DNA of 64,000 nt from Nitrospira japonica (GCF_900169565.1 NZ_LT828648.1:684876-748875), one strand, 5' to 3'. Positions 19,454-30,217 are shown, counted from the first letter of the stretch. Notes: generated by a model not told the origin, from the sequence alone. Numbers and translations: made by a program.

Positions 19454-19530
19454 AATCGCGTCCTCCTTCAACAGTATGAAAGAATGAAGTCTTGTCGAAG
19501 TCGACTATTCAACAAATGATCCAACGGCCG

Positions 19531-20049
19531 TTAGTCACCCTTGATGACTTTGAAGCCGGTGATCGTCCGACCATCGAGGCTCACTTCCATGGCGACCAAT
19601 TCTTGGGAAGCCTTGATGATCTGATCCATCAGCGCCTTGTCTTTGACCGCCAAGCGAACGGTCGTGGCCGCGTGATACCAGCCGGAATAGGGATTATTGC
19701 GATCCGCTCCACCAACAAAACCCCACGAGCAGCAGGTGAACAATGGGTCCGGCGGCTTGACATCGAGATCCGTTGACGAACGACCTGCGGGCGTACCGGA
19801 AGCCGGTTCGCCGGTATTCCAGTACTGAATGCCGAACAACAATTCTCCATCGGGATTATCTGCCCACTGCGACCATACCCGACCCTTGAGAGTCTTCGTC
19901 GCTTCCCCTTTCATGGGCTTCCCCCCGACAATGTTGTCGGTCGGGCCAGTCGGCCCGCCAGCAGCATCGGCGGCGACAGCAAACTCAGCCGTCAGCAAGC
20001 CGAGCACTGACCACACTGCAACTGCGGCTAGAAGTACGACCCTTTTCAT
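19531..20049 (-). CDS. Secreted protein of unknown function
   Basis: A 172-residue exported protein without a family I can name. The signal peptide is MKRVVLLAAVAVWSVLGLLT, with cleavage after about AEFAVAA. The mature part includes LKGRVWSQWADNPDGELLFG, an adjacent cysteine pair (FTCCSWGF near residue 100) and a C-terminal AMEVSLDGRTITGFKVIK strand-rich region. GGAGGG lies 7-8 bases before the ATG at 20049. The open frame continues upstream to 20169, but its first codons overlap an isolated GGAGG and have no signal-like character. It is probably cotranscribed with the next secreted gene. Confidence 0.7.
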   Translation of the reverse strand: MKRVVLLAAVAVWSVLGLLTAEFAVAADAAGGPTGPTDNIVGGKPMKGEATKTLKGRVWSQWADNPDGELLFGIQYWNTGEPASGTPAGRSSTDLDVKPPDPLFTCCSWGFVGGADRNNPYSGWYHAATTVRLAVKDKALMDQIIKASQELVAMEVSLDGRTITGFKVIKGD

Positions 20050-20232
20050 ACCCAGTCCCTCCTTCATAAAAGTACAACCACAAGACTGATGAACGCTCGA
20101 TTTAAAGTACGATAATAATAGAACCGAAATTGAGAACCGCGCCCTCACGAGAGCAGGATCGAGAGCCACCTCCTTTGCTTTCCCTCGTGGTGCATTACTT
20201 CAATTTATAGATAGCATTATTAAGAGGGGCTC

Positions 20233-20406
20233 ATGGTACTGAAAACACGGAAGGGAGTCAAGGAAATGTTATTCGCTGAAGATGACAGGAGGTATATGCA
20301 AAAAAGTACTTTCACAACAAATACTTACATGAGTAATTCGGCGTCGATCAAACAGTCATTTTCACGGAAGAAACCGGCGTCTATTAGAGAATTCTCATCC
20401 GAATGA
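20233..20406 (+). CDS. Possible small basic protein (57 residues)
   Basis: An open frame in the AT-rich gap between a secreted gene and the M16 peptidase. It starts MVLKTRKGVKEMLF after GAGGGG and ends SIREFSSE, overlapping the 3' end of the antisense peptidase by 12 bp. An in-frame TAA immediately upstream fixes the earliest start. A second in-frame ATG at 20296 is preceded by AGGAGG but only three bases away. The protein is hydrophilic and Ser/Lys-rich, with no motif I recognise. It may be spurious; no clear promoter is seen. Confidence 0.3.
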   Translation: MVLKTRKGVKEMLFAEDDRRYMQKSTFTTNTYMSNSASIKQSFSRKKPASIREFSSE

Positions 20407-21654
20407 TTGAAGCGCGCGCTGGGAAATAGGACCGAGGCCGGTGATCGACAACCGGTCCAATCCGAAGAGTTCCCGTCCGACTCTGTCGATCTGCTCTGGC
20501 TTGATCCGATCTATCTGACGCAAAATTTCTTCAAGCGAAACGCGTGAGCCGTGGATCAACTCGTCCTTCGCCAATTTGCTCATACGGCTATGAGAACTCT
20601 CCAAACTCAGCATCAGACTGCCCTTCATCTGATTCTTGGCTCGTTCCAGTTCGCGCTTCTCAACACCCGTGTTTCTCAGACGTCTGATTTCACGGCAAAT
20701 CAAATCAACGACACGGGCCGCCTCCTTGGCTCTTGTACCGGCGTATACGGTGATCGTGCCGCCATCGGAATAGCCGGAGAGAAACGAATAGATCGAATAG
20801 GCCAAACCCCGCTTCTCTCTCACTTCTTGAAAGAGTCTGGAGCTCACGCTCCCTCCCAAAATACTGTTAAGAGCATATGCGGCGTACCGATCTTGATGTC
20901 CCGCTGCCACACCTCTTAATCCCAAGCAAAGATGAACCTGCTCCAGTGCTTTCTGCCTGACGAGCAGGCCTCCCTTCACTTCCGGCGGCCGGCGAACAGG
21001 AGACGACGACGACGAGGATTCACCTGTGCGCGCAAATCGGAAATAACGCGACACCAGTTTCTCGAGGGAATGCTGCTCGAAATTCCCGGCGATCGCGATG
21101 ACGATCCGAGCAGGATCATACCGAGCTTTGATGTAGGCCAGGATGTTCTCCCGTTTGAGTCCTCGGATGGTTTTTTCCTGACCCAGAATCGACTGCCCTA
21201 ACGGATGGTGCCCCAGAATCTGCATCATGTGCAATTCTTGAACGTAATCCTCGGGATCATCCTGGACCATGCGGATCTCCTCGAGAACGACCTGCTTTTC
21301 CTTCTCCAGCTCTTTGGCGTTAAACTGCGAGCGGTAAAACAAGTCGGAGAGGAGTTCGAGTGCGCGCTCCAGTTGTTGATCCAGAACCTTGACGTAGAAG
21401 GTCGTCGTCTCTCGGGTCGTGAACGCGTTCATTTCGCCGCCCAGACCGTCAATCTCACGCGAGATCTCGGCGGCGGAACGCGAACGCGTTCCTTTGAAGA
21501 ACATGTGTTCGATGAAGTGAGAATAACCGGCTTGCGAGGGCTGCTCGTCGCGGGATCCGGTGTTGACCCAGATCCCGACCGTGACCGATTTGAGCGTCGG
21601 GATCCGCTCGGTCACCACCCGTATCCCGTTGTCGAGAACCAGCTTGCGGTACAA
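20395..21654 (-). CDS. M16-family zinc peptidase (processing-peptidase-like)
   Basis: A 419-residue inverzincin. The inverted zinc motif HxxEH is in SHFIEHMFFKGT near residue 46, with the downstream glutamate in the usual helix about 75 residues later (LEEIRMVQDDP region). The C-terminal half carries GLRGVAAGHQDRYAAYALN and the R/Y substrate loop REKRGLAYSIYSF. It lacks a signal peptide. It begins 4 bp after pnp, as commonly seen in Nitrospirota and deltaproteobacterial genomes. Its substrate is unknown; peptide clearance is a guess. Confidence 0.9.
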   Translation of the reverse strand: MYRKLVLDNGIRVVTERIPTLKSVTVGIWVNTGSRDEQPSQAGYSHFIEHMFFKGTRSRSAAEISREIDGLGGEMNAFTTRETTTFYVKVLDQQLERALELLSDLFYRSQFNAKELEKEKQVVLEEIRMVQDDPEDYVQELHMMQILGHHPLGQSILGQEKTIRGLKRENILAYIKARYDPARIVIAIAGNFEQHSLEKLVSRYFRFARTGESSSSSSPVRRPPEVKGGLLVRQKALEQVHLCLGLRGVAAGHQDRYAAYALNSILGGSVSSRLFQEVREKRGLAYSIYSFLSGYSDGGTITVYAGTRAKEAARVVDLICREIRRLRNTGVEKRELERAKNQMKGSLMLSLESSHSRMSKLAKDELIHGSRVSLEEILRQIDRIKPEQIDRVGRELFGLDRLSITGLGPISQRALQSFG

Positions 21655-21658
21655 CGCG

Positions 21659-23779
21659 CTACCCGTCGGACTGGTCCTTCGTACCAGCTCCGGTCGGAGC
21701 CGGCATGGTGTCCTTGCGACTGAGGCGAATCTTACCTTGGCGATCGACCTCTAGAACCTTGACGAGAATTTGATCGCCTTCGGCCACCTCATCGGCTACG
21801 GATTTCACCCGGTGATGCGCGAGTTGTGAGATATGCACCAAGCCGTCCGTCCCGGGAAGCACCTCGACAAACGCGCCGAAGTCCATGATCTTTCGAACCG
21901 TTCCCAAGTAGGTCTTGCCGACCTCCACTTCTTCGACGATCCGACCGATCATCTCCTTTGCTTTCTCGAGCGACGCCTCGTCGACAGACGCGATGGTGAC
22001 TATGCCGGTATCCTCGATATTGATCTTGACTCCGCAATCGGCCTGGATCCCGCGGATGGTTTTCCCGCCCGGCCCGATGACTTCCCGAATCTTGTCCTGC
22101 TTGACCTTTATCGTGAAGATGCGTGGGGCAAATGCAGACATATTTTGGCGCGGAGATCCGATGGCCTTCAGCATACAGTTCAGGATATGCAATCGTCCCG
22201 CCTTGGCCTGCTCCAGTGCTTGATGCATCAAGGCCGGGGTAATGCCTCCAATCTTGATGTCCATTTGAAGCGCAGTTACTCCGTGCCTTGTCCCGCACAC
22301 CTTGAAATCCATGTCGCCCAAGTGATCTTCCAACCCGAGAATGTCGGATAGGATCATCACTCGATCGTCTTCCTTGATGAGTCCCATGGCGATACCGGCC
22401 ACCGGTTCTTTGATCGGTACCCCGGCATCCATCATGCCGAGCGTCCCGCCGCATACCGTCGCCATAGAGGAAGAGCCGTTTGATTCAAGAATGTCGGAAA
22501 CAATTCGCAGCGTATAGGGAAACACATCCTTGCCAGGAATGACCGGCTTAAGGGCTCTCTCGGCCAGAGCTCCGTGCCCCACCTCCCGCCTACCTGGGGA
22601 TCGCAACGGCCTCGCTTCCCCGACGCTAAACGGCGGGAAATTGTAATGAAGCATGAACGTCCTGGTATATTCGCCTTCCAGTGCGTCAATCCGCTGCTCA
22701 TCGTCCGTCGTACCCAACGTGATGACGGCCAAACTTTGCGTCTCTCCCCTGGTAAACAACGCCGATCCGTGAGTCCTGGGCAGAACTCCCACTTCACAGG
22801 TGATCGGGCGGATATCGCCGGGGCCGCGGCCATCGGCTCGTGATCCCTTTTCGAGGATCATGTTCCGCACTTCCGTATACTCCAGCCCATGGAACACGAT
22901 CTTCACATGTCGTTCGCGATGGGGGTCATCCGGACTTTTCAGCTTCTCAACCGCGTCCTTCAAGATCAAATCCAACCGCTCCTGCCGCGCCGTCTTGTTC
23001 GGAATCATGATCGCGTCTCGAATCCCTTGCGCGACCAATGTCTTGACTTGTCCGGCAAGACCCGGATCGATTGTCTCCGCCACCACCGGCCGCTTGGGCT
23101 TGTCGCCAGACAGCCTTCGAAGCTCATTGATCTTCGCCACGATTTTTTTTATCTCGGCATGAGCCAATTCGATTGCGGCGAGCATCGTCGTTTCCGGCAA
23201 TTCGTTGGCACCGGCCTCAACCATCATCACCGCATCGGCCGTGCCTGCCACTACCAGATGCAGCTCGCTTTGCTCCAGTGTTTCCAAATCGGGATTGACC
23301 ACAAATTGCCCGTTGACGCGGCCGATCTTGACGCCGGCGATCGGACCCAGGAAGGGGATGTTAGACACGGCCAATGCGGCAGAAGCAGCCGTAATGCCAA
23401 TGACGTCGGATGAGCCGGTCTTGTCCGCCGACAACACGGAGGCAATCACCTGTGTCTCAAAATAATATCCTTCCGGAAACAGCGGACGCAGTGGCCGATC
23501 GATTAATCGACTTGTGAGCACTTCCTTCTCCGACGGCCGCCCTTCCCGTTTGAAGTACCCTCCCGGGATCTTTCCGGCCGCATAAGCCTTCTCCTGATAG
23601 TCGACGGTGAGGGGAAGAAAATCCACACCCGGCTTCGCATTCTGCGAAGCGACCGCCGTCGCCAAGACTACGGTATCTCCGTACGAGGCCCAGATCGAGC
23701 CATCAGCCTGCTTGGCGACCCGTCCGGTCTCGAGCCGCAACGTCCGGCCGGCAATATCGAGTTCAACTGCGTGTACCAT
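21659..23779 (-). CDS. pnp: Polyribonucleotide nucleotidyltransferase (PNPase)
   Basis: Phosphorolytic 3'-5' exoribonuclease and degradosome component. The 706 residues cover two RNase PH domains, then a KH domain ([16 protein letters not shown] near 565) and an S1 domain ([20 protein letters not shown] near 625). The second PH core carries the phosphate-binding [19 protein letters not shown] lies about 8 bases before the ATG at 23779. The 190 bp leader between rpsO and pnp contains an inverted repeat (see separate entry). The order rpsO-pnp matches many bacteria. Confidence 0.97.
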   Translation of the reverse strand: MVHAVELDIAGRTLRLETGRVAKQADGSIWASYGDTVVLATAVASQNAKPGVDFLPLTVDYQEKAYAAGKIPGGYFKREGRPSEKEVLTSRLIDRPLRPLFPEGYYFETQVIASVLSADKTGSSDVIGITAASAALAVSNIPFLGPIAGVKIGRVNGQFVVNPDLETLEQSELHLVVAGTADAVMMVEAGANELPETTMLAAIELAHAEIKKIVAKINELRRLSGDKPKRPVVAETIDPGLAGQVKTLVAQGIRDAIMIPNKTARQERLDLILKDAVEKLKSPDDPHRERHVKIVFHGLEYTEVRNMILEKGSRADGRGPGDIRPITCEVGVLPRTHGSALFTRGETQSLAVITLGTTDDEQRIDALEGEYTRTFMLHYNFPPFSVGEARPLRSPGRREVGHGALAERALKPVIPGKDVFPYTLRIVSDILESNGSSSMATVCGGTLGMMDAGVPIKEPVAGIAMGLIKEDDRVMILSDILGLEDHLGDMDFKVCGTRHGVTALQMDIKIGGITPALMHQALEQAKAGRLHILNCMLKAIGSPRQNMSAFAPRIFTIKVKQDKIREVIGPGGKTIRGIQADCGVKINIEDTGIVTIASVDEASLEKAKEMIGRIVEEVEVGKTYLGTVRKIMDFGAFVEVLPGTDGLVHISQLAHHRVKSVADEVAEGDQILVKVLEVDRQGKIRLSRKDTMPAPTGAGTKDQSDG

Positions 23780-23853
23780 CTATGGTCTCCTTCTGGTTGT
23801 GCCCCACAGATGCCCACAGAGATGGGCTCCGAATCGATGCGGGTTGTTCGAAG

Positions 23854-23896
23854 GCGCAACATCGACGTGAGCAGTGGTCACTACCCTCCGTTGCGC
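23854..23896 (-). promoter_or_regulatory. Inverted repeat in the rpsO-pnp intergenic region
   Basis: GCGCAAC at 23854-23860 pairs with GTTGCGC at 23890-23896, with a short AGTG/CACT hairpin inside. In E. coli the rpsO-pnp spacer holds an RNase III-cut stem used for pnp autoregulation. An equivalent role here is inference only; the stem is much shorter. Confidence 0.35.
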
Positions 23897-23971
23897 GCAG
23901 CATCTTGAACACCGCCCGACCCGAGCCCATGTCAGTGTTCACCTGTGCGACTGGTCTGAAGCTGGTGCCGA

Positions 23972-24241
23972 CTACTTCCTGATGCCCAGCCGGTCGATGA
24001 CGGCCCGGTACCGGGCTTCATCCACATCCCTGAGATAGTCCAACAGCCGGCGACGGCGCCCGACGAGCTGGAGCAGGCCGCGCCGAGAATGATGGTCCTT
24101 CTTGTGCAGCTTGAAATGCTCAGTTAGGTAGCTGATCCGATTCGTCAGCACGGCAATTTGCACCTCCGGCGAGCCCGAATCTCCGTCATGTTGACGGTAT
24201 TGTTTGATCAACTCGGTCTTGGCTTCCTTCAACAATGCCAT
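23972..24241 (-). CDS. rpsO: 30S ribosomal protein S15
   Basis: An 89-residue 16S rRNA-binding protein of the small-subunit platform. The conserved core is [20 protein letters not shown] followed by [20 protein letters not shown], containing the helix-loop region that contacts rRNA. The C-terminus [13 protein letters not shown] is typical. It follows truB by 29 bp on the same strand and precedes pnp, the standard order. Confidence 0.97.
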   Translation of the reverse strand: MALLKEAKTELIKQYRQHDGDSGSPEVQIAVLTNRISYLTEHFKLHKKDHHSRRGLLQLVGRRRRLLDYLRDVDEARYRAVIDRLGIRK

Positions 24242-24270
24242 GGATAATTCTCCTCTCTCCTTCGTCTGCT

Positions 24271-25221
24271 TCAGCGTGGCTCAACCAATAATTTTTCGAC
24301 CGCCAATACCATCTCGTTCGAAACGCGATACTTCCCGATCGCCAGAAGTCGCCCTTCCCCGTCATGAACGCGAACCGGTTGATCGGATTCCGCAACTGCG
24401 TGCCGATCCTCGGGGATATCCCGAACGTGGCTCATCTGAACCGGAGCGCCGTGACGTATCCGTTCGGTCGCAAGGTCGTCCACGACGACGACCGGAAATG
24501 CTTTGAGCGCCTGGTCAAGCGAAATGACGGCTGTTCCGAGATCGCCGATGGCATAACGCGCGACCACTTCATCCACGGTCGATGCCTGATCCAGCATGAG
24601 CGGCCCGACGCGACTGCGCTCCAGTGACAGCAGATGACCGCCGACGCCCAATGCCGCGCCGAGGTCCGCGCACAATGTTCTGACGTACGTGCCCTTGGAA
24701 CACACGACACGAAGGGTCACATTCTGTCCGTCAATCTCGAGAATGTCGAGCGAGTGAACCGTGACGGTTCTTGCCTGCCTCGCGACTGTCTTTCCCGCCC
24801 GAGCGGACTTGTATAAAGGTACTCCTGCGACTTTGACGGCCGAATACATCGGAGGGACCTGCTCAATAGCGCCTTGAAATCGACTGGCGACCTCTCGGAT
24901 CGCTGCCGGCGTTATGTGACCCGTGAACTGCCGATCAACCAAAGTCCCGGTCGCATCCTGCGTATCGGTGGTTTCACCGAGGCGAAGCACCGCGCGATAT
25001 TCCTTGTCCCACTCGACGAGATACTCGGCGATACGCGTTCCCCGTCCGATCAGGACGGGCAACACGCCGGTCGCTGCGGGATCCAGTGTCCCCGCATGTC
25101 CAACCTTGGCTCCTCCGAGGACGTGCCGGATCTTGGCCACCACGTCATGCGACGTCCACCCGACTTCCTTGCACACCGTCAGGACACCGTCCAAGGTACT
25201 CTGCGCCACGTTCGTCATCAT
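24271..25221 (-). CDS. truB: tRNA pseudouridine-55 synthase
   Basis: Makes pseudouridine 55 in the T loop of tRNAs. The catalytic aspartate is in [17 protein letters not shown] near residue 45. [20 protein letters not shown] and the [17 protein letters not shown] block are also present. A C-terminal PUA domain covers about 245-316. The start codons ATG-ATG at 25221 directly adjoin the stop of rbfA with no spacer, so translation is likely coupled. Confidence 0.96.
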   Translation of the reverse strand: MMTNVAQSTLDGVLTVCKEVGWTSHDVVAKIRHVLGGAKVGHAGTLDPAATGVLPVLIGRGTRIAEYLVEWDKEYRAVLRLGETTDTQDATGTLVDRQFTGHITPAAIREVASRFQGAIEQVPPMYSAVKVAGVPLYKSARAGKTVARQARTVTVHSLDILEIDGQNVTLRVVCSKGTYVRTLCADLGAALGVGGHLLSLERSRVGPLMLDQASTVDEVVARYAIGDLGTAVISLDQALKAFPVVVVDDLATERIRHGAPVQMSHVRDIPEDRHAVAESDQPVRVHDGEGRLLAIGKYRVSNEMVLAVEKLLVEPR

Positions 25222-25620
25222 CTAGGAATTGCCCGTCGTCGGGGAATCGTGTTCCAGCTGAGTGCCCCCGTGCAATTCGTCAAGCAACCGCAATACACGA
25301 TCGCCGCGGGGTCCGCTCACATCTTTCACAAAAATGATCTCCGGGAGATATCGCAACGTCAGCCTGCGCCCCAATTCGCCCCGTACAAAACCGGCTACTC
25401 TGGCCAGGCCCGTGAAGACCTCAGTGGTCTCTTCCTCGGACCCAAGCACCGTCACGAACACCCGGGCGATGCGGAGATCACTCGTGAGTTCGGCATCAGT
25501 CACCGTCACGGACTTCACGCGCGGATCTTTGATCTTCCGCATGAGAATGTCGGCCACCTCCATGCGAATCTGGTCAGCTACACGATTAGCCCGGCTGTAT
25601 TCGGTCTTGGACCTCGTCAT
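25222..25620 (-). CDS. rbfA: Ribosome-binding factor A
   Basis: A 132-residue KH-like protein needed for late 30S maturation and cold adaptation. SRANRVADQIRMEVADILMR at the N-terminus and VTVTDAELTSDLRIARVFVT are the family's conserved helix and strand. RYLPEIIFVKD follows near residue 95. It lies between the DUF503 gene (16 bp upstream) and truB (0 bp), the classical order. Confidence 0.95.
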   Translation of the reverse strand: MTRSKTEYSRANRVADQIRMEVADILMRKIKDPRVKSVTVTDAELTSDLRIARVFVTVLGSEEETTEVFTGLARVAGFVRGELGRRLTLRYLPEIIFVKDVSGPRGDRVLRLLDELHGGTQLEHDSPTTGNS

Positions 25621-25635
25621 CTATTTCCAGCGTCC

Positions 25636-25917
25636 CTACAGCAATTCCATCTTGACCTGGATGAGTTCCACCGTCGGATCGCTTCGAATCAGATTCAGCG
25701 CTTGATCCAAGACCTGATTGGCATGCCGTCCCTCGTTCGAGACACAGGCAAGGCCCAAGACCGCCTTCTGCCAGAGATCCTGTCCGTCGACCTCCGCCAC
25801 GGACAGGTTAAACTGTCCGTGCAGCCGATCTTTTAGGCGGAGAAGCACCCGGCGCTTGTCTTTCAAGGACCGGGAATCTGAAAGGAGCAACTCAACCGTG
25901 CAGACACCGACGATCAT
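25636..25917 (-). CDS. DUF503 / YlxP-like protein
   Basis: A 93-residue member of the YlxP family, frequently found between infB and rbfA. Conserved segments are VELLLSDSRSLKDKRRVLLR and SVAEVDGQDLWQKAVLG. The biochemical role is not established. Location in the operon suggests a part in ribosome maturation. It starts 22 bp after infB. Confidence 0.85.
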   Translation of the reverse strand: MIVGVCTVELLLSDSRSLKDKRRVLLRLKDRLHGQFNLSVAEVDGQDLWQKAVLGLACVSNEGRHANQVLDQALNLIRSDPTVELIQVKMELL

Positions 25918-25939
25918 TGCGGCGGCGACAGCCTACGCA

Positions 25940-28453
25940 TCACAGCTTGACCGCGATCTTATCGATCGCATAGGCCTCGATAATGTCTCCGGCCTTGATA
26001 TCGTTGAAATTCTCGACTCCGATGCCGCACTCATACCCCTGCTGCACTTCACGCACATCGTCCTTGAACCGACGGAGCGATCCCAGCTTACCCTGGTACA
26101 CCACCACATTGTCACGAATGACCCGCACGCCGGCGCTGGCCCGCGTGATCGCGCCGTCCAGCACGTACGATCCGCCGATCGTGCCGGCTTTGGAAACCGA
26201 GAAGACCTGCCGCACTTCGGCACGACCCAGAACACGCTCTTTGAGCGTCGGCTCCAATAGACCTTCCATCGCCGCCTTGATGTCGGCCAATGCCTCGTAA
26301 ATGATGGTGTAGAGCCGGACGTCGACACCTTCCTTTTCGGCCAACGCGGACGCCTTGGTTTCCGGCCTGATGTTGAATCCGATGATGATGGCGTTTGAGG
26401 CCGCTGCCAATAGAACGTCAGACTCGGTGACGCCGCCGACACCGTTGTGGATGACACGCAGCTTCACGAGTTCAGTGGGAAGTTTTTCGATCGCCGCAGC
26501 CAGCGCTTCGGACGACCCTTGGACGTCCGCCTTGATGACCAGGGCCAATTCTTTGACCGATCCTTCTTGAATCTTCGCAAAGAGATCGGTTAGCGATACC
26601 TTCCCCGAACCAGCCAATTCAGCGGCTCGTTGCTTACGCGCTCGGTCCTCGGCGATCTCCCGCGCCGCCCGCTCATCCTTGACGGCTTGAAAGACATCGC
26701 CGGCGGAGGGAACCCCGGGCAAGCCGATCACCTCGACCGGAATGGACGGACCTGCCTTCTCGACCTTGACACCGGTATGGCTGATGAGCGCCCGGACCTT
26801 GCCGCTAAAGGACCCTACGACGAAGACATCTCCGACATGCAGCGTGCCGCTCTGTATCAACACGGTGGCAACCGGCCCGCGACCCCGCTCGAGCTTTGCT
26901 TCGACCACGGCGCCTTTGGCTAAGACGTGCGGATCCGCCTTTAGCTCCAGAATTTCGGCCTGCAGTAGAATCATTTCGAGCAACTGATCGAGGCCCGTCT
27001 TTTGTTTGGCGGACACCTCCACCATAATGGTGTCTCCACCCCACGCTTCGGAGATCAGACCGTGCTCCGACAGCGCATTTCTGACACGATCGGGATTGGC
27101 AGTCGGCTTGTCGATCTTGTTCATGGCCACGATAAGCGGGACGCCCGCCGCCTTGGCATGGTGGATGGCCTCGATGGTCTGCGGCATCACCCCGTCGTCG
27201 GCTGCCACGACGAGAATGACAATGTCAGTGACTTTAGCGCCGCGTGCTCGCATGGCGGTAAACGCTTCGTGGCCCGGCGTATCCAGAAACGTGACCTGCT
27301 TCCCGCGGACGGTCACGGTGTAGGCCCCGATATGCTGCGTGATGCCGCCGGCTTCACCTTCCGCTACCTTGGTTTCACGAATCGCATCCAGCAGCGAGGT
27401 CTTTCCATGATCCACGTGGCCCATGATGGTCACCACGGGGGGCCTCGGCTCCGGACGGCCCTCTCCTTCGGTTGAAACGAGATCTTCCAGCAATTCTTCT
27501 CCCGCCTTTTCGACCGAAATATCCACTCTGATGCCGCTTTCCTCGGCGATCATAAGCGCGACCTCGGTATTCATCGGCTGATTGAAGGTCAACATCTGAC
27601 CCATGTCCATGAGCTTGCGCACGATGTCCGCCGGTCGTTGCCCGATCAGTTCGGCGAACTCCTTGACCGTGGTCCCCGGCGAGAGCTTCACGCCCTTCTT
27701 GCGAGGCTTCGTAATTTCCCCCGGCGTGCTATGGTGAACATGCCGAGCCCGATCCTCACGCCGCTGAACGGGAATGGCGCGGAGATCCTGCCACCGTGCA
27801 GCATCCTCCCGTACCCGTGCGTCGTCTTCTTCTCGCGAGCGCCCGGGCTTCCGCGCTTTCTTCAACTTCTCCTTCAGGCCTTCGGCCTGGAGTTCCTCCA
27901 AGGTCTTCTTCTTGCCGGCAGCCGCATCGCCACCTGGAATCGGAGGTTTGACCGGAGGGGTCTGCGTCTGAACCGATACCGGTGGAGGCGCCGACGGAGT
28001 TGCTCCGCTCAAGGATTGCGGTTCTGGAAAGGGTGCAACAACACTTTCCGAATGGGAAGGCGCAGCGGGCGACGGGGCCGTCAACTCGGGTGCGGTCCCG
28101 GAAGAAGGACCGGCAATGACCGGTGCGACCGCTTCCTCGGCCGGACTTTCATCGGCTTTTTTTCGCTTGATGAGGATGCGGCGTTTATCCGGTTTGGCGG
28201 CTTCTTCGACGGACGCAGCGACGGTCTTCCCGACCGCCGGTTGATGATCGGCGTCGCGATGGCCGCCACGGCCTCCATCCGCTTCCTTCGTGGAGAGTTT
28301 GTGTTTGGGACCCAGTTTCTCCAGTGCCTTGTTGACAGCGTCCTCTTCCAGCGCGCTGCTGTGCGAAGCCACCGCAATACCCATTCGCTTGAGTTCGGGA
28401 ATCAGGTCTCGATTCTCCATCCCAAGCTGTTTCGCCAATTCATAGACGCGCAT
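25940..28453 (-). CDS. infB: Translation initiation factor IF-2
   Basis: GTPase that delivers initiator tRNA to the 30S subunit. An N-terminal IF2-N domain ([20 protein letters not shown]) is followed by a low-complexity Pro/Ala-rich linker (about residues 80-200). The G domain then shows G1 [15 protein letters not shown]3 DTPGHEAF and G4 NKIDKP. Domains II-IV follow to residue 837. It begins 33 bp after nusA. Some infB genes have internal starts for shorter forms, and I did not resolve any here. Confidence 0.97.
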   Translation of the reverse strand: MRVYELAKQLGMENRDLIPELKRMGIAVASHSSALEEDAVNKALEKLGPKHKLSTKEADGGRGGHRDADHQPAVGKTVAASVEEAAKPDKRRILIKRKKADESPAEEAVAPVIAGPSSGTAPELTAPSPAAPSHSESVVAPFPEPQSLSGATPSAPPPVSVQTQTPPVKPPIPGGDAAAGKKKTLEELQAEGLKEKLKKARKPGRSREEDDARVREDAARWQDLRAIPVQRREDRARHVHHSTPGEITKPRKKGVKLSPGTTVKEFAELIGQRPADIVRKLMDMGQMLTFNQPMNTEVALMIAEESGIRVDISVEKAGEELLEDLVSTEGEGRPEPRPPVVTIMGHVDHGKTSLLDAIRETKVAEGEAGGITQHIGAYTVTVRGKQVTFLDTPGHEAFTAMRARGAKVTDIVILVVAADDGVMPQTIEAIHHAKAAGVPLIVAMNKIDKPTANPDRVRNALSEHGLISEAWGGDTIMVEVSAKQKTGLDQLLEMILLQAEILELKADPHVLAKGAVVEAKLERGRGPVATVLIQSGTLHVGDVFVVGSFSGKVRALISHTGVKVEKAGPSIPVEVIGLPGVPSAGDVFQAVKDERAAREIAEDRARKQRAAELAGSGKVSLTDLFAKIQEGSVKELALVIKADVQGSSEALAAAIEKLPTELVKLRVIHNGVGGVTESDVLLAAASNAIIIGFNIRPETKASALAEKEGVDVRLYTIIYEALADIKAAMEGLLEPTLKERVLGRAEVRQVFSVSKAGTIGGSYVLDGAITRASAGVRVIRDNVVVYQGKLGSLRRFKDDVREVQQGYECGIGVENFNDIKAGDIIEAYAIDKIAVKL

Positions 28454-28486
28454 AACAATCTTGTACCCAGCCCGATTCGACGGGCT

Positions 28487-29638
28487 CTATTCTCCTGCCT
28501 CGGCCTGGGCTTTCTCCTGTTGTCGAGCTTCTTCCTGCTGCCGCTGCGCTTCGGCCTCTTCGGCCAGCGCGGCCTTGATTTCCCGATCCCGTTCCGCCTT
28601 TTCTTTTTCGTACTCCGTGGCGCTGATGATATCGATTTTCCACCCAGTCAATCGGGCGGCCAGCCGAACGTTCTGCCCGTTCTTGCCGATTGCCAGAGAC
28701 AATTGAGAATCGGCCACGACGACCAGGGCGGATTTCTTCTCCTCATCCACACCCACCTTTTCGATAGTGGCCGGATTCAGTGCCTCGGCGATGAACACCC
28801 GCGGATCCGTGGTCCAGGTAATGATGTCGATTTTCTCGCCCCTCAATTCCCTCACCACGGCTTGGACCCGCGAGCCTTTGATGCCGACACAGGCCCCGAC
28901 CGGATCGACGGCTTTCTCCCGCGAGGTTACGGCGATTTTGGTCCGGTCGCCCGGCTCGCGCACCACCGCCTTGATCTCCACGATCTTTTCCATGACCTCG
29001 GGCACTTCCAATTCAAACAGCTTCGAGACGAACTGCGGGTGGCTTCGAGTGAGGATGACTTGAACGTCTTTCGGGGTCCGCCGCACTTCCAGCAACATGG
29101 CTTTGACCCGGTCGCCCCGGCGATAGGTCTCCCGGGGAATCTGCTCCTGAATAGGAAGGACCGCCTCGGTCTTACCGAGATCGACCAGATAGTTGCGGCG
29201 CTCCATTCCCAGGATGATGCCGTTGACCAGATCACCCTGCCGGGTCGAGTATTCTTTTTGGACCGCCTCCCACTCCGCTTCACGGACCTTCTGGAAGATG
29301 ACCTGCTTCGCAGTCTGCGCGGCAATGCGTCCCAATTCGTCCATCTCGATCAACGAACCGATTTCGTCTCCGACCTCCGCTTCGCTGTCGTATTGCCTAG
29401 CTTCCTTCAGCGAAATTTCGGCTTTGGGATTCGTCACTGCATCGACGATGATCTTCTTGGAGACAACCGAGATTTCGCCGGTCTTGGCATCGATCTCAAC
29501 TTGAATATTCTCGGCCTGCCCGAAACGCTTTTTGGCGGCCGTCTGCAATGCGGCCTCAATGGCGCCGATGACTTTCGTCTTGTCGATGCCCTTCTGACGC
29601 CCGATCTCGTCGATCACCGAAATGAGTTCTCGATTCAT
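28487..29638 (-). CDS. nusA: Transcription termination/antitermination factor NusA
   Basis: RNA polymerase-binding elongation factor. In order: an N-terminal RNAP-binding domain opening MNRELISVIDEIGRQKGIDK, an S1 domain (residues 135-200), and two KH domains. GVKGSR-type and AIGKNGQNVRLAARLTGWK motifs mark the KH region near 295-340. At 383 residues it lacks the acidic C-terminal repeats of the E. coli protein, which is usual outside gammaproteobacteria. The final 40 residues are a Glu/Gln/Ala-rich helix. It is 31 bp downstream of rimP. Confidence 0.96.
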   Translation of the reverse strand: MNRELISVIDEIGRQKGIDKTKVIGAIEAALQTAAKKRFGQAENIQVEIDAKTGEISVVSKKIIVDAVTNPKAEISLKEARQYDSEAEVGDEIGSLIEMDELGRIAAQTAKQVIFQKVREAEWEAVQKEYSTRQGDLVNGIILGMERRNYLVDLGKTEAVLPIQEQIPRETYRRGDRVKAMLLEVRRTPKDVQVILTRSHPQFVSKLFELEVPEVMEKIVEIKAVVREPGDRTKIAVTSREKAVDPVGACVGIKGSRVQAVVRELRGEKIDIITWTTDPRVFIAEALNPATIEKVGVDEEKKSALVVVADSQLSLAIGKNGQNVRLAARLTGWKIDIISATEYEKEKAERDREIKAALAEEAEAQRQQEEARQQEKAQAEAGE

Positions 29639-29669
29639 CGCTCGCTCTCCCCGCTGTGTCCGCCGACGC

Positions 29670-30146
29670 TCACCATGTGACTACGAGCCTGGCCTCTGCA
29701 ATTGATTCGAAATCAAGGTTCATGACCCGCTCAGGAGACGGATCGGCGACCGCAATCGTCACCGCCTGTTCGGTCACATCGTTCAGCCGGCCGACGATGC
29801 GCCACTGCCCGGCACGAGGCTCCTTGAGTTTGAGGCTAATCCGCTTCCCGATAGCTCGCCGATAATCCTGAATCCGCTTGAACGGTCTGTCCAGGCCCGG
29901 AGAGGACACCTCGAGCGTGTAGGCATGAGGGAACGGATCTGCGACATCAAGCGCCGGTCCCAGGGCAACATGGGCCCGCTCGCAGTCGTCCAGGGTCACG
30001 CCCCCCGGCTTATCGATAAACACCCGGATCACCGACCGCGACCCCTGTCCCACACATAGGACATCGACGAGTTCGAGTCCTAACGTCCAGAGGATGGGAG
30101 AGATCGCTTCCGTGATGCGTTCGACGACAGGTCGGGACTCTTTCAC
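29670..30146 (-). CDS. rimP: Ribosome maturation factor RimP
   Basis: A 30S assembly factor. LGLELVDV opens the N-terminal domain and VIRVFIDKPGGVTLDDCERA continues it. TLEVSSPGLDRPF is the family hallmark before the C-terminal SH3-like barrel. Start choice is uncertain. The GTG at 30146 gives 158 residues, a normal length, but its AAGGAG is only three bases away. The frame stays open to a TTG at 30194, which sits against a terminator hairpin. It is first gene of the rimP-nusA-infB operon. Confidence 0.9.
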   Translation of the reverse strand: MKESRPVVERITEAISPILWTLGLELVDVLCVGQGSRSVIRVFIDKPGGVTLDDCERAHVALGPALDVADPFPHAYTLEVSSPGLDRPFKRIQDYRRAIGKRISLKLKEPRAGQWRIVGRLNDVTEQAVTIAVADPSPERVMNLDFESIAEARLVVTW

Positions 30147-30190
30147 CGACTCCTTCAGCCCCGTTCTCTCGCTGGTTATTACCTGATCAA

Positions 30191-30217
30191 ACAAAAAAGT
30201 GGGCCTGAGCCCACTTT
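30191..30217 (-). terminator. Intrinsic terminator upstream of rimP
   Basis: On the minus strand AAAGTGGGC and GCCCACTTT form a 9-bp stem with a four-base loop, followed by a T-run. It terminates transcription coming from the class IV aminotransferase gene and lies about 50 bp before the likely rimP start. Confidence 0.85.

Noticed and set aside
27638-29680. A 680-codon open frame on the plus strand
   Set aside because: It lies antisense to infB and nusA, which are certain. Its residues are Arg/His/Leu-rich and low in family resemblance. GC-rich codons leave few stops on the opposite strand.
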